A stretch of DNA of 64,000 nt from Ruegeria marina (GCF_900101475.1 NZ_FMZV01000005.1:1-64000); one strand, 5' to 3'; counted from the first letter of the stretch, positions 37,317-47,826 are shown. Numbers and translations are program-made. Notes: generated by a model from the sequence alone, not told the origin.

Positions 37317-38200
37317 GCCGCTGCCCGCCTTGCCCGCAGGATCAGCCACAGGCCCAGCGCGATCATCGGCAGGGACAAGGTCTGACCCATCGTCAGGCCG
37401 TAGCCGTTCACCTGAAAAGCGAGGCCCAGGGGGTTGCCGGCAGAGACGAACTGCGCGTCGGGCTGGCGGAAGAACTCGACGATGAACCGGGACAGCCCGT
37501 ATCCTGCCATGAATACCCCGGTCACCGTCCCCGGCTGCTTGAGCGCCTTGCGCCGCCACACCAGCCACAGAACCAGGGCGCCCAGCAGCACGCCTTCGAG
37601 CGCGGCTTCGTAGAGTTGCGAGGGGTGTCGCGCGCAAAGCCCGGCGACATCCGGGCAATCCTGCGCGGCAGCGCCGGGAAAGACCACTGCCCAGGGCAAG
37701 TCGGAAGGGCGCCCCCAGAGCTCGGCATTGATGAAATTCGCAAGCCGCCCCAGCAGAAGACCGGGCGGCACCGTATGTGCCACGAGATCTGCCATTTGCA
37801 GCCGCGCGACCCCATGCCGGGACACATAGATCCATGCCGCCGCCACCACCCCCAGCAACCCGCCGTGAAAGGCCATGCCGCCTTGCCAGACCATCAGGAT
37901 TTCTGCCGGGTGGGCCAGGTAATAGGCGGGCTGGTAGAACAGGACATACCCCAGCCGCCCGCCCAGAATCACGCCAAGGATGATCCAGGTCAGCAGGTCC
38001 TCGACCTGCCGCGGCGTCATGGGCGTACTGTCACCGGGCCACAGCGCTGGCCGCCGCAGCGCGGCAACCGCCAGCCGCCAGGCGATCAGGATGCCCGCGA
38101 TATAGGCCAGCGCATACCAGCGCAATGCGAACTCCATCCCGAATATGGATATCGAGAAGAGTTCGGGCGAAAGATCGGGAAAGCGAAGTACTGCCTGCAT
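37313..38200 (-). CDS. lgt: Prolipoprotein diacylglyceryl transferase
   Basis: Inner-membrane enzyme that adds diacylglycerol to the lipobox cysteine, 295 residues, about seven helices. Lgt signature [12 protein letters not shown] near the middle, [10 protein letters not shown] and [17 protein letters not shown], and [14 protein letters not shown] near the end. Start at 38200 ([12 protein letters not shown]) has TTGAGG upstream; a start at 38230 would add ten residues. It would modify the lipoproteins encoded elsewhere in this window. Confidence 0.95.
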   Translation of the reverse strand: MQAVLRFPDLSPELFSISIFGMEFALRWYALAYIAGILIAWRLAVAALRRPALWPGDSTPMTPRQVEDLLTWIILGVILGGRLGYVLFYQPAYYLAHPAEILMVWQGGMAFHGGLLGVVAAAWIYVSRHGVARLQMADLVAHTVPPGLLLGRLANFINAELWGRPSDLPWAVVFPGAAAQDCPDVAGLCARHPSQLYEAALEGVLLGALVLWLVWRRKALKQPGTVTGVFMAGYGLSRFIVEFFRQPDAQFVSAGNPLGLAFQVNGYGLTMGQTLSLPMIALGLWLILRARRAAA

Positions 38201-38296
38201 ATGCGCCTCAATGCCCTTGGGCTGCGGCACAAGTCAACCTTGAGGCCGCAGCCATTCTTGCCCATATAGAAGCCAACTTCGACATGGAGAAGACAG

Positions 38297-38545
38297 ATGC
38301 AGACCCGAAACAAGTTCCTGGACGACATTTCGCAACTGATGACCAACGCAATGGGGGTTGCCCAGGGCGCGCGGGACGAGGCTGAAACGGCGATGAAATC
38401 GCTGATCGACCGTTGGCTTGCCGACCGCGATTTCGTTACCCGCGAGGAATTCGACGCCGTGCGCGCCATGGCCCAGAAAGCGCGCGAAGAAAACGAGGTG
38501 CTGGCCGCCCGCATTGCCGCACTCGAAGCAAAGCAGGGTAACTGA
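38297..38545 (+). CDS. ubiK: UbiK-family ubiquinone-biogenesis accessory factor (BMFP)
   Basis: 82 residues, amphipathic helix and coiled coil: MQTRNKFLDDISQLMTNA and the C-terminal NEVLAARIAALEAK. UbiK assists the Ubi enzymes in making ubiquinone aerobically. Divergent from lgt. Confidence 0.88.
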   Translation: MQTRNKFLDDISQLMTNAMGVAQGARDEAETAMKSLIDRWLADRDFVTREEFDAVRAMAQKAREENEVLAARIAALEAKQGN

Positions 38546-38956
38546 CCCGCCGGACGGTGGCTGGCGATCGCGTCCTGTATGCATGACGTGGATTGCACCG
38601 GCCGCCTTCGCCAATTGCCGGGAACTTATTTTGCAAGACGAGCCGGCCAGACAGGCTCACCCCTCTGCCTCGCCGTTCGATCGGCGTGAAACGCTCTCCG
38701 TTTCAATCCTGTTGTCGCCGACCCTGCGGCGAGACCTCTTCCACTGACCCGCAGTGGTGGCTGCCATTATTTCGGGCCAACTTTGCTGCCATCCACAACT
38801 TATTGCGGTTATCCCCAAATAAGGGGTTGCCAGAAATCCGATTGGGTATCACCATATCTAGTACAGGCAGGGAGAAAACTCCCCGACTGTTGAGCAGGCA
38901 CCTAGCGCTGGGGGCGCTACCCGCCCCGCACCGCTAGAGATCAGTGAGGTGGCACC
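38546..38956. other. 411-base gap with three hairpins before the YbjN gene
   Basis: No gene found in either strand. Hairpins: CCCC/GGGG at 38813-38826; GGGAG-AAAA-CTCCC at 38870-38883; and the bulged stem at 38902-38937. The last lies 20 bases before the YbjN start codon. The region could be a long regulated leader or hold a small RNA; no promoter was clear. Confidence 0.45.
38902..38937 (+). promoter_or_regulatory. Structured 5' leader hairpin of the YbjN gene
   Basis: CTAGCG / CGCTAG outer stem (38902-38907, 38932-38937) and GGGGCG / CGCCCC inner stem (38911-38916, 38922-38927), with an internal loop of 3 and 4 bases and a 5-base terminal loop. No T-run, so not a terminator. The GTGAGGTGG ribosome site follows immediately. 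Confidence 0.5.
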
Positions 38957-39457
38957 ATGGCCCTGTCCGAACATTATCTGGAAGAAGATATCCATCCGAT
39001 CGACATCGTCGAGCATCTGGCCGAGCACCATGATTGGGATTTCGACCGGATCGGTGATGATCAAATTGCAATGGCCGTCGAGGGCCAGTGGCGCACCTAC
39101 TCCCTGACACTCGCCTGGTCCGGGTACGACGAGACGCTGCGGCTGATCTGCACCTTCGAGATGGAGCCGCCCGCCGAGAAACTGCCGCAGCTCTACGAAC
39201 TCCTGAATGCGATGAACGACCAGTGCTGGGCCGGATCCTTCACCTATTGGGCGGCGCAGAACCTGATGGTCTATCGCTATGGCCTGGTCCTTGCGGGCGG
39301 GCAGGTGGCCAGTCCGGAGCAGATCGACACGATGATCAACGCGGCCGTCCTGAGCGCCGAGCGCTATTATCCCGCGATCCAGCTGATGGTCTGGGGCAAC
39401 CGCAGCCCAGCCGACGCGATGCAGGTCGCCATTGCAGAGGCTTACGGCCGGGCTTAA
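38957..39457 (+). CDS. YbjN-domain protein
   Basis: 166 residues, YbjN family (type III secretion chaperone-like fold): HHDWDFDRIGDDQIAMAVEG at the start, then WAGSFTYW and a C-terminal RSPADAMQ. In enterobacteria YbjN affects stress and motility, but the molecular role is unknown. proC follows after 39 bases, so they may be one operon. Confidence 0.87.
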   Translation: MALSEHYLEEDIHPIDIVEHLAEHHDWDFDRIGDDQIAMAVEGQWRTYSLTLAWSGYDETLRLICTFEMEPPAEKLPQLYELLNAMNDQCWAGSFTYWAAQNLMVYRYGLVLAGGQVASPEQIDTMINAAVLSAERYYPAIQLMVWGNRSPADAMQVAIAEAYGRA

Positions 39458-39496
39458 ACCTGTGCCCCGAACCGGATGACAGGGGAGGGGCATATC

Positions 39497-40312
39497 TTGG
39501 ACATGACGGACATCGCGCGCCGTGGGCTGGTCCTGCTGGGCTGTGGCAAAATGGGATCGGCCATGCTTTCGGGCTGGCTGGAGGGCGGATTGCCCGCAGG
39601 GTCGGTCTGGGTTCTGGACCCCTATCCTTCGGACTGGGTCAAGAATCAGGGCGTCCATGTGAATGCCGAGCTTCCCGCCGATCCGGCCATCGTGCTGATC
39701 GCGGTCAAACCGCAGATGATGGGCGAAGCGCTGCCACGGATGCAGGCGCTGGGCAACGGCACCACGCTGTTCGTGTCCGTGGCGGCGGGGACCTCCATCG
39801 CGACCTACGAAGAGATTCTCGGAGCCCGGACCCCGATTGTCCGCGCCATGCCCAATACGCCCGCCGCGATCGGGCGCGGGATTACCGCGCTCATCGGGAA
39901 TGACCGCGCCACCGTCGCTGATCTCGACCGGGCCGAAAGCCTGCTCGCGGCGGTGGGCCAGACTGTCCGGCTGGAAAACGAAGATCAGATGGACGCGGTG
40001 ACTGGTGTCAGCGGCTCGGGGCCGGCCTATGTGTTTCACCTGATCGAGACGCTGGCCGCCGCCGGGGCGGCGCAGGGGTTGCCCCCGGATCTGGCGATGA
40101 AACTGGCCAAGGCCACCGTGGCCGGCGCCGGCGCCCTGGCCGAGGCGGCGGACGAGGCACCAGCGCAGCTGCGTATCAACGTGACCTCGCCCAATGGCAC
40201 GACCCAGGCGGCGCTCGAGGTTCTGATGGACCCCGAATCCGGCTTTCCCGGCCTGATGGAGCGGGCGGTTGCCGCCGCCACGGACCGATCCAGGGAGCTG
40301 TCCCGTGGCTGA
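39497..40312 (+). CDS. proC: Pyrroline-5-carboxylate reductase
   Basis: Last step of proline synthesis, 271 residues. N-terminal NAD(P) site LVLLGCGKMGSAML, AVKPQMM, VRAMPNTPA, and SGSGPAYVF in the C-terminal domain. TTG at 39497 (MDM...) has AGGGGAGGGG 6 bases upstream; ATG at 39503 is the alternative. Overlaps the csaA-like start by 8 bases. Confidence 0.94.
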   Translation: MDMTDIARRGLVLLGCGKMGSAMLSGWLEGGLPAGSVWVLDPYPSDWVKNQGVHVNAELPADPAIVLIAVKPQMMGEALPRMQALGNGTTLFVSVAAGTSIATYEEILGARTPIVRAMPNTPAAIGRGITALIGNDRATVADLDRAESLLAAVGQTVRLENEDQMDAVTGVSGSGPAYVFHLIETLAAAGAAQGLPPDLAMKLAKATVAGAGALAEAADEAPAQLRINVTSPNGTTQAALEVLMDPESGFPGLMERAVAAATDRSRELSRG

Positions 40313-40643
40313 GATTTCCTTTGACGACTTTCTCAAGGTCGATATCCGCGTCGGCGAGGTGACCCGCGCCGAAGCCTTCCCCGAGGCCCGTAAACCCGCA
40401 ATCAAGATGTGGATCGACTTTGGCCCCGAGATCGGCGAACGCAAGACCTCGGCCCAGATCACCGCGCATTACGATCCGGCGACCCTGGTCGGCAAACAGG
40501 TGATGGCCGTGGTGAACTTTCCGCCGCGCCAGATCGGCAAGTTCATGTCCGAGGTGCTAGTGCTGGGTCTGCCTGACGAAAACGGCGAGATCGTGTTGAT
40601 CGGCCCGGATGGAAAAGTGCCGCTGGGCGGGAGGATGCATTGA
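40305..40643 (+). CDS. CsaA-like tRNA-binding domain protein
   Basis: 112 residues, OB-fold tRNA-binding domain: DFLKVDIRVGEV, the DFGP-ERKTSAQIT core and NFPPRQIGKFMSEVLVLG near the end. Homologues of CsaA bind tRNA and were described as secretion chaperones. GTG start with AGGGAG upstream lies inside the proC end. Stop and the next start share TGATG. Confidence 0.9.
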   Translation: MAEISFDDFLKVDIRVGEVTRAEAFPEARKPAIKMWIDFGPEIGERKTSAQITAHYDPATLVGKQVMAVVNFPPRQIGKFMSEVLVLGLPDENGEIVLIGPDGKVPLGGRMH

Positions 40644-41617
40644 TGAAACTGCTGATCGCGCGGCCGATGACCGCCGCCGTCGAAGCGCGCGCGCGCGCCG
40701 AGTTCGATACCGAGATCCGCGAGAACACGGCTCCGATGACCAGGGCCGAGATGCTGCGGGCCTTGCAGGAGTTCGATGTCGTGGTGCCCACCCTGGGTGA
40801 CCTGTTCAGCGCGGATGTGTTCGCTTCGGTTCCCGAGCCGCGATGCCGTCTGCTGGCCAATTTCGGGGTCGGCTACAACCATATCGACGTCGCCGCGGCC
40901 GGCGCGGCCGGGATCGCAGTGACCAACACGCCCGGTGCGGTCACCGATGCGACGGCGGATGTGGCGATGACGCTGTTGCTGATGACCGCCAGGCGCGCCG
41001 GCGAGGGTGAGCGGCTGGTCCGGTCCGGCCAGTGGGAAGGTTGGCACCCGACCCAGATGCTGGGCCTGCACGTGACCGGAAAACATGTGGGCATCGTCGG
41101 GCTTGGCCGGATCGGGCAGGCCATTGCCCGGCGCTGCCACCATGGTTTCGGAATGCGAGTGTCCTATGTGGCGCGCAGTGACAAGAATGTCGATTTCCCG
41201 GCAAGCCGGATGGGCAGCCTGCCGGAACTGGCGGGGGCGGTCGATTTTCTGGTCGTCGCCGTGCCGGGCAGCGCGCAGACACGCCATCTGGTCGATGCGG
41301 ATGTGCTGGCGGCGATGAAGCCCACCGGTATCCTGGTGAACATCGCCCGGGGCGAAGTGGTGGACGAGACAGCGCTGATCGCGGCGCTGGGGGAGGGGCG
41401 GATTGCCGGTGCCGGTCTCGATGTCTACGAATTCGAACCGGCTGTGCCGCAGGCGCTTCGCGACATGGAGCAGGTGACCTTGCTGCCGCACCTGGGGACC
41501 GCGACCGAAGAGGTCCGGACCAGCATGGGGCACATGGCGCTCGACAACGTGGCGGCCTTCGTCGCTGGCGGTGATCTGCCCAATTCCGTTCCGCAGGGCG
41601 TTTCGGGCAAGAGCTGA
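40643..41617 (+). CDS. D-2-hydroxyacid dehydrogenase (glyoxylate/hydroxypyruvate reductase type)
   Basis: 324 residues. NAD(P) motif GIVGLGRIGQAIA, substrate Arg in NIARGEVVDE, the catalytic acid in DVYEFEP and the catalytic His in LPHLGTATEE. Resembles D-glycerate dehydrogenase/glyoxylate reductase; precise substrate unknown. Start ATG coupled to the previous stop. Confidence 0.9.
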   Translation: MKLLIARPMTAAVEARARAEFDTEIRENTAPMTRAEMLRALQEFDVVVPTLGDLFSADVFASVPEPRCRLLANFGVGYNHIDVAAAGAAGIAVTNTPGAVTDATADVAMTLLLMTARRAGEGERLVRSGQWEGWHPTQMLGLHVTGKHVGIVGLGRIGQAIARRCHHGFGMRVSYVARSDKNVDFPASRMGSLPELAGAVDFLVVAVPGSAQTRHLVDADVLAAMKPTGILVNIARGEVVDETALIAALGEGRIAGAGLDVYEFEPAVPQALRDMEQVTLLPHLGTATEEVRTSMGHMALDNVAAFVAGGDLPNSVPQGVSGKS

Positions 41618-41651
41618 GCGCGCGCTCACGCCCGTCGTCGGCCTGTCCGGA

Positions 41652-42248
41652 TCAGGGTATGGCTCGCCCGGCGGCGTCCATCGCCTCGCGCCAATGGCGC
41701 CGGCAAAGCGAGACATAAGTTTCGTTGCCGCCGATCTGAACCTGAGCGCCTTCCGTGATGGCGTTCCCCTCGGGATCCTGCCGGATCACCATTGTCGCCT
41801 TGCGACCGCATTTGCAGATCGTGCGGACCTCGCGCATCTCATCCGCCAGCGCCAGCAGCGTTGCGGAACCGGGAAACAGGTTGCCCTGAAAATCGACCCG
41901 CAATCCATAGGCCAGAACCGGCAGGTTCAGATCATCGACGGCACGGGCCAGTTGCCAGACCTGGGCGGGGCTGAGGAACTGGGCCTCGTCGACGAAGACA
42001 CAGGCGACAGGACCCTTGCGCAAACGCGCTTCGATCATGGCAAAGACATCGTCCCGAGGCCCGAACACATCCGCCTCCGCCTCGATCCCGATGCGGCTGG
42101 CGATGCGTCCGTGCCCCGCGCGCCCATCGACTGCGGCGGTCATGAGATAGGTTTGCATCCCGCGTTCACGGTAGTTGTGCGACGCTTGCAGCAAGACGGT
42201 CGACTTGCCCGCGTTCATGGTCGAGAAGTTGAAGTAAAGCTTTGCCAT
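41652..42248 (-). CDS. tdk: Thymidine kinase
   Basis: Salvage enzyme making dTMP, 198 residues. P-loop STMNAGKST, DEAQFLSPAQV, the lid cysteines in CKCGRKA and the sugar-binding GGNETYVSLCRRH. No clear ribosome site before the ATG. Confidence 0.96.
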   Translation of the reverse strand: MAKLYFNFSTMNAGKSTVLLQASHNYRERGMQTYLMTAAVDGRAGHGRIASRIGIEAEADVFGPRDDVFAMIEARLRKGPVACVFVDEAQFLSPAQVWQLARAVDDLNLPVLAYGLRVDFQGNLFPGSATLLALADEMREVRTICKCGRKATMVIRQDPEGNAITEGAQVQIGGNETYVSLCRRHWREAMDAAGRAIP

Positions 42249-42396
42249 GGACGGGGTTTATTCCGACATGATTAACAGGGCAAGACAGACGACCGGCACC
42301 GCTCGTGCTTCGATTTCGTGCAGCTTTTCACCCGGCACCCGAGTCGAACCCGACCGAATGGCCGGTGTTGCGATGGGCCGTGGTCGCCTCAGCGCC

Positions 42397-43521
42397 TCAG
42401 CCGTGGCGGCGCAGGATGACCGAGCCCACCGAATACCCCGCCCCGAAGGAGCAGATCAGGCCCAGATCGCCCTCGATCAGATCATCGGAGTTTTGCGAGA
42501 ACGCGATGATCGACCCGGCCGAGGAGGTGTTGGCATAGTCCTGAAGGATATTGGGTTGTTCACCCGGTTCCGGCTCTCGGCCCAGCACCTTCTTGCCGAT
42601 GAAATCGTTCATCGTCTTGTTGGCCTGATGCAGCCAGAGGCGTTTCAAATCGGTGCTTGCGATGCCTTCTGCGTCCATGTGATCGGCGATGTGCTGGCTG
42701 ACCATCGGCAGCACTTCCTTGAACACCTTGCGGCCGTTCTGCATGAACTGCATGTCGCGGCGATCCTTCATCCCGTCCGGGCGCGAGCGGCGCAGGAAGC
42801 CGTTATTGTTGCGGATATTGTTGGAAAACCGGGTGGCGCAGCGGGTCGAGAGGATTTCGAAATGCGGACCCCTGGCATCCTCGATCCGTTCGATCAGCGT
42901 GGCGGTGGCCACATCGCCGAAGATGAAATGGCAATCCCGGTCGCGCCATTCCAGATGGGCCGAGCAGATCTCGGGGTTGACCAGCAGCGCAGAGCGGATC
43001 GAACCCGAGCGGACCATGTCGGCGGCGGCCTGAATGCCGAAGGTGGCCGAGGAACAGGCGACGTTCATGTCGAAGGCGAATCCCTCGATCCCCAGCGCCT
43101 GCTGGATCTCGATCGCGACCGCCGGATAGGCCCGTTCCAGGTTCGAGGCGGCGCAGATCACCGCGTCGACGTCCGCCGCCGTCTTGCCGGCCTGGGCCAG
43201 CGCCTTGTTCGCCGCGTCCACCGCCATTTCGGTCATGATGCCCGGTTCGTCATCGCTGCGCTGGCGCAGCAGCGGGTGCATCACCTCGGGGTCGAGCACA
43301 CCCGACTTGTCCATCACGTAACGGTTCTCGATGCCGCTTGCCTTGACGATGAACTCTTCCGAGGAATGCTGCATCGGTTCCATTTCGCCGGCAGCGATGG
43401 CTTCGGCATTTGCGGCGTTCATCCTGTCTGCATAGGCGTTGAATGCCGCGACCAGTTCGGCGTTGGTGATGACATTCGGGGGCGTAAAGACGCCGGTGCC
43501 GGTGATGGCAGGTGTGAACAT
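42397..43521 (-). CDS. Beta-ketoacyl-ACP synthase III-like condensing enzyme
   Basis: 374 residues, longer than FabH (about 320). Catalytic Cys156 in NVACSSATFG, His in LWLHQANKTMN and Asn in DYANTSSAGS complete the KAS III triad. It is annotated as KAS III in related genomes, but the insert near 30-60 and the length suggest a second FabH-like or OleA/acyl-transferring enzyme rather than the housekeeping FabH. Start at 43521 (MFTPAITGTG). Confidence 0.88.
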   Translation of the reverse strand: MFTPAITGTGVFTPPNVITNAELVAAFNAYADRMNAANAEAIAAGEMEPMQHSSEEFIVKASGIENRYVMDKSGVLDPEVMHPLLRQRSDDEPGIMTEMAVDAANKALAQAGKTAADVDAVICAASNLERAYPAVAIEIQQALGIEGFAFDMNVACSSATFGIQAAADMVRSGSIRSALLVNPEICSAHLEWRDRDCHFIFGDVATATLIERIEDARGPHFEILSTRCATRFSNNIRNNNGFLRRSRPDGMKDRRDMQFMQNGRKVFKEVLPMVSQHIADHMDAEGIASTDLKRLWLHQANKTMNDFIGKKVLGREPEPGEQPNILQDYANTSSAGSIIAFSQNSDDLIEGDLGLICSFGAGYSVGSVILRRHG

Positions 43522-43604
43522 GGAAGCGACCTCGAAAACCAGGATTTGACCAAAATGCAGGCGAAGTGTGAAACGATCAAGAGCAGGTGACCCAAGGGAA
43601 ACCG

Positions 43605-43991
43605 TCAAATCGGCCGGATCGGCCGCGGATTTTCCGTTTCCCACCGTGCAATCCGTCCCGGGCGCGTAATGCGGATAGAAACAAGGGGCTTGTTGCCGTC
43701 CGGATCGCGCAGGCAGGCGACGTGGAAATCGGGTGTGTAACAGGGCCGGGTGCCCGGCGTGCCGTCGCCGGTACCGCCATGCGTGAGCCCGGCTGCGTGA
43801 AGGGCGCACACCTGCGCCGCATCGCGGGCGGGAAAGCCCACCATGGTGCCGTCGTCGCAATCCGAGCCCCATCCGGCCCAGCCCACGGGCCAGTCGGGCA
43901 GGCGGGGTTGTTCAAGAACGGCGAAGACCACGTCATGGAACCGGACCGTGCGGGCCAGGTTATTGGTGCCGAAGGTGAAATGGATGTTCAC
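43605..43991 (-). CDS. VOC-family (glyoxalase/bleomycin-resistance fold) protein
   Basis: 128 residues. Glyoxalase-like fold with TFGTNNLARTVRFHD at the start and HVACLRDPDGNK in the second half. GTG start, with no good ribosome site. Metal ligands are partly conserved. Substrate unknown. Confidence 0.82.
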   Translation of the reverse strand: MNIHFTFGTNNLARTVRFHDVVFAVLEQPRLPDWPVGWAGWGSDCDDGTMVGFPARDAAQVCALHAAGLTHGGTGDGTPGTRPCYTPDFHVACLRDPDGNKPLVSIRITRPGRIARWETENPRPIRPI

Positions 43992-44069
43992 GGGGACACG
44001 CGCGGCATGTCTGTATCGGGATCATGCACGGACCGCGCGGCCAGCGAAAGCGTGATCGAGGTGGCCCTT

Positions 44070-44147
44070 TCAGATGAAGGGGATCAGGGGAATGCCATTG
44101 CAGGCGCCGAGCGCCAGCAGGCTTGTCAGGAAAAGGGCCAGACGCAT
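44070..44147 (-). CDS. 25-residue lipoprotein
   Basis: MRLALFLTSLLALGAC signal with lipobox LGAC (Cys16), then NGIPLIPFI and stop. An ideal ribosome site (AAGGAG, 7 bases before ATG) supports it, although it is far shorter than usual gene-calling limits. The mature peptide would be ten residues with a lipid anchor, similar in kind to entericidin-like small lipoproteins. Function unknown. Confidence 0.68.
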   Translation of the reverse strand: MRLALFLTSLLALGACNGIPLIPFI

Positions 44148-44266
44148 TCTTGCGCTCCTTGTACTGCTGCGATGATCGCAGCCTGCGGGTACCCCTGTTC
44201 CAGGTCAACAGCAGGCCGTGGCCCTTTTCGGCGACTGCGGCCCGGAGGGCGCACTTGTGGCCGAGG

Positions 44267-44319
44267 CCGGGGGACGCCGTCCCCCGGACCCCCGGGAGTA
44301 TTTCTGACCAGAAAGAAGC
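44267..44319 (+). repeat. Intergenic hairpin repeat, copy 2 (best copy)
   Basis: CCGGGGGAC / GTCCCCCGG perfect 9-bp hairpin with a GCC loop (44267-44287), then CCCCCGGGAGTATTTC and TGACCAGAAAGAAGC. The tail nearly matches copy 4 (62203, minus strand). It starts 50 bases beyond the carB stop, facing carB. Confidence 0.75.
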
Positions 44320-44368
44320 AGGGCCGAAAGAAGAGGCCGGGCTGGTGCCGGCCCCTCCCGAGCGGGAG

Positions 44369-47300
44369 CTAGCCCTGAAGGCTGCGCACCTCGATTTCCC
44401 CTTCGGCCTGCGCCTTGATCGCCAGGGCCGCGGCGTGGCTGCCGGCGGCGGTGGTGAAATAGGGGATCTTGTCGTAGAGCGCGATGGAGCGGATCGCCTT
44501 GCTGTCGGCCACGGCCTGGGCGCCTTCGGTGGTGTTCATCACCAGATGCACCTGGCCGTCCTTGAGCATGTCGACCACGTCGGGGCGGCCCTCATAGACC
44601 TTGTTGACCACCTCGCAGGGCACACCGTGACCAGAAAGCCAGCTCTGGGTGCCGCGCGTCGCGACAAGGGTGAAGCCCTGATCGACCAGCACCTGCGCGG
44701 CCTCCAGCATCGCGGCGCCCTTGTCGGCGTCCTTGATGGAGATGAAGGCGCAGCCCTCGCTCGGCAACACCATGCCGGCGCCCATTTGCGCCTTGAGGAA
44801 GGCGCGGGCAAAGGAGCGGTCCCAGCCCATGACCTCGCCGGTTGAGCGCATTTCGGGACCGAGAATGGTATCGACGCCGGGGAAGCGGGCAAAAGGCAGC
44901 ACCGCCTCCTTGACCGAGAACCACGGCATGTTGGGGTCTGCCAGGGTCATCTGGTCGGCGATCTTGGTATCCTCGCCTTCCTTATAAGGCGGGCGCATCG
45001 GAAAGGCGCTGAGCTTTTCCCCCGCCATGACACGCGCGGCGATGGAGGCGATGGCGCTGTCGGTGGCCTTGGCCACGAAGGGCACCGTTCGGCTGGCGCG
45101 GGGGTTGACCTCGATCAGGTAGACCTCGTCCTCGCCCTGTTCATTGGCCTTGATCGCGAATTGCACGTTCATCAGGCCGACCACGTTCAGGGCGCGCGCA
45201 AGCTTGTTGGTCTGCTCCTTGATCTGGTCGATGATCTCGGATGACAGCGAGTAGGGCGGCAGGGAACAGGCGCTGTCGCCGGAATGCACGCCCGCTTCCT
45301 CGATATGCTGCATGATGCCGGCCACATGCACGGCCTCGCCATCGCAGATCGCGTCGACATCGAGTTCCACCGCACCCGAGAGGTAGCTGTCCAGGAGCAC
45401 CGGGCTGTCGCCGGACACAACCACCGCCTCGTTGATATAGCGGCGCAGGTGATCCATGTCGCGCACGATTTCCATCGCGCGGCCGCCAAGCACGTAGGAG
45501 GGGCGGATCACCAGCGGGAAGCCGATGCTTTCGGCGATGGCCAGTGCCTGGGCATCGGTGCTGGCGATGCCGTTCCTGGGCTGTTTCAGGCACAGGCGGT
45601 TGACCAGATCCTGGAACCGCTCGCGGTCCTCGGCCAGATCGATGGCGTCGGGCGTTGTGCCCAGAATCGGGATACCCGCCTCTTCCAGAGCGTTGGCGAG
45701 TTTCAGCGGGGTCTGGCCGCCGAACTGCACGATGACGCCGTGCAGGGTGCCGTTCTGCTGTTCGACGCGCAGGATTTCCATCACGTGTTCAAAGGTCAGC
45801 GGTTCGAAATAGAGCCGGTCCGAGGTGTCATAGTCGGTCGACACGGTTTCCGGGTTGCAGTTGACCATGATGGTTTCATAGCCCGCCTCGGTCAGCGCGA
45901 AACAGGCGTGACAGCAGCAATAGTCGAATTCGATGCCCTGGCCGATCCGGTTGGGGCCGCCGCCCAGGATGACCACCTTCTTGCGGTCGCTCGGGCGTGC
46001 CTCGCATTCCACCTCGCCCATCATCGGGGCCTCGTAGGTGGAATACATATAGGGGGTCTGGGCCTCGAACTCGGCGGCGCAGGTGTCGATGCGCTTGAAC
46101 ACGGCGGTGACGCCCAGGTTGTGGCGGGCACGGCGCACGTTGTCCTCGTCCCGGCCGGTCAGCTTGCCCAGGCGCGCGTCGGTGAAGCCCAGCATCTTGA
46201 GCGCGCGCAGGCCCTCTTCGTTGGTGGGCAGGCCGGTCTTGCGCAGGCTGCGTTCCGCATCGACGATCTCGCGGATGCGGGCGAGGAACCAGGGATCGAA
46301 CTTGGTGACGCCAAAGATCTCGTCATCCGACAGCCCGTGCCGCATTGCCTGGGCGATGGTGCGGAGCCGGTCGGGGGTCTGGCGGCTGATCGCCTTGATC
46401 ACATGCGCCTTGTCGTCCGCACTCTCGACCGCGTCCCAAAGCCCGACCGAGAGGCCGGGAATAGTAACCTCGTCAAACCCGGTAAGACCGGACTCCATCG
46501 AGGCCAGCGCCTTTTGCATCGATTCGTGGATGGTGCGCCCGATCGACATCGCCTCGCCCACCGATTTCATCGCGGTGGTCAGGTAGGGCTCGGATCCGGG
46601 GAACTTCTCGAAGGCGAATTTCGGGATCTTGGTGACGACGTAGTCGATGGTCGGCTCGAAGCTGGCCGGCGTCACCTTGGTGATGTCGTTGTCGAGTTCG
46701 TCGAGTGTATAGCCCACGGCCAGCTTGGCCGCGATCTTGGCAATCGGGAAGCCTGTCGCCTTGGAGGCCAGTGCCGAGGAGCGTGACACCCGCGGATTCA
46801 TCTCGATCACCACCATGCGGCCATCGACCGGGTTTACCGCCCATTGCACGTTCGAGCCGCCGGTCTCGACCCCGATCTCGCGCAGCACGGCGATCGAGCC
46901 GTTGCGCATGATCTGGTATTCCTTGTCGGTCAGCGTCAGTGCCGGGGCCACGGTGATCGAGTCGCCGGTGTGTACGCCCATCGGATCGACGTTTTCGATG
47001 GAGCAGACGATGATCGCGTTGTCCGCCTTGTCGCGGACAACCTCCATCTCGTATTCCTTCCAGCCCAGCAGGCTCTCGTCGATCAGGATCTGCGCCACGG
47101 GCGAGGCCTCCAACCCCGAGCGGCAGAAATGCTCGTAATCGTCGCGGTTATAGGCGACGCCGCCGCCGGTGCCGCCCAGGGTAAAGGCGGGGCGGATGAT
47201 CGCCGGCAGGCCGATTTCCTCGAGCGCGTCCAGAGCCTCGGCGAGGCCCGCGCGGATGTCGTATTTGCCCTTGTCGTTCTTGGGGGCAGACACGATGGTC

Positions 47301-47737
47301 GCCTTGGGGTTTTCCAGCCCGATTCGGTCCATCGCCTCGCGGAACAGCTTGCGGTCCTCGGCCATCTCGATGGCGTGGCGCTTGGCGCCGATCATCTCGA
47401 CGCCGAATTTCTCCAGCACGCCCATCTCTTCGAGCGCCAGCGAGGTGTTGAGGCCGGTCTGCCCGCCCATGGTCGGCAACAGCGCGTCGGGGCGCTCTTT
47501 CTCGATGATCTTGGCGACCACCTCAGGCGTGATCGGTTCGATATAGGTGGCATCGGCCAGGCCCGGATCGGTCATGATCGTTGCCGGGTTCGAGTTCACC
47601 AGGATCACCCGGTAGCCTTCCTCGCGCAGCGCCTTGCAGGCTTGCGCGCCGGAATAGTCGAATTCACAGGCCTGCCCGATGACAATCGGCCCGGCTCCAA
47701 TGATCATGATCGACTGGATGTCGGTTCTCTTCGGCAT
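44369..47737 (-). CDS. carB: Carbamoyl-phosphate synthase large subunit
   Basis: 1122 residues. Two ATP-grasp halves: first with [20 protein letters not shown] and [10 protein letters not shown], second with [17 protein letters not shown] and LGGRAMEI; a C-terminal MGS-like regulatory domain ([20 protein letters not shown]). Makes carbamoyl phosphate for pyrimidine and arginine synthesis. carA is not adjacent in the window. Preceded by a clear promoter. Confidence 0.98.
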   Translation of the reverse strand: MPKRTDIQSIMIIGAGPIVIGQACEFDYSGAQACKALREEGYRVILVNSNPATIMTDPGLADATYIEPITPEVVAKIIEKERPDALLPTMGGQTGLNTSLALEEMGVLEKFGVEMIGAKRHAIEMAEDRKLFREAMDRIGLENPKATIVSAPKNDKGKYDIRAGLAEALDALEEIGLPAIIRPAFTLGGTGGGVAYNRDDYEHFCRSGLEASPVAQILIDESLLGWKEYEMEVVRDKADNAIIVCSIENVDPMGVHTGDSITVAPALTLTDKEYQIMRNGSIAVLREIGVETGGSNVQWAVNPVDGRMVVIEMNPRVSRSSALASKATGFPIAKIAAKLAVGYTLDELDNDITKVTPASFEPTIDYVVTKIPKFAFEKFPGSEPYLTTAMKSVGEAMSIGRTIHESMQKALASMESGLTGFDEVTIPGLSVGLWDAVESADDKAHVIKAISRQTPDRLRTIAQAMRHGLSDDEIFGVTKFDPWFLARIREIVDAERSLRKTGLPTNEEGLRALKMLGFTDARLGKLTGRDEDNVRRARHNLGVTAVFKRIDTCAAEFEAQTPYMYSTYEAPMMGEVECEARPSDRKKVVILGGGPNRIGQGIEFDYCCCHACFALTEAGYETIMVNCNPETVSTDYDTSDRLYFEPLTFEHVMEILRVEQQNGTLHGVIVQFGGQTPLKLANALEEAGIPILGTTPDAIDLAEDRERFQDLVNRLCLKQPRNGIASTDAQALAIAESIGFPLVIRPSYVLGGRAMEIVRDMDHLRRYINEAVVVSGDSPVLLDSYLSGAVELDVDAICDGEAVHVAGIMQHIEEAGVHSGDSACSLPPYSLSSEIIDQIKEQTNKLARALNVVGLMNVQFAIKANEQGEDEVYLIEVNPRASRTVPFVAKATDSAIASIAARVMAGEKLSAFPMRPPYKEGEDTKIADQMTLADPNMPWFSVKEAVLPFARFPGVDTILGPEMRSTGEVMGWDRSFARAFLKAQMGAGMVLPSEGCAFISIKDADKGAAMLEAAQVLVDQGFTLVATRGTQSWLSGHGVPCEVVNKVYEGRPDVVDMLKDGQVHLVMNTTEGAQAVADSKAIRSIALYDKIPYFTTAAGSHAAALAIKAQAEGEIEVRSLQG

Positions 47738-47798
47738 GGCTGGCCCCTTTGATTTTGTGCGAGTCACGAGCGCCCGCCCAGCGCTCAAATTGTCGTGC

Positions 47799-47826
47799 GT
47801 TATAGGCGCCTCGGGGAAAGGTGCAA
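47799..47826 (-). promoter_or_regulatory. Promoter of carB
   Basis: On the minus strand TTGCAC, 16-base spacer, TATAAC. A hairpin GAGCGC / GCGCTC (47768-47786) lies in the leader between it and the carB start at 47737. Confidence 0.62.

Noticed and set aside
42330..42360. tRNA-like TTCGA arm on the minus strand
   Set aside because: The stem flanking the loop does not pair and no cloverleaf can be drawn.
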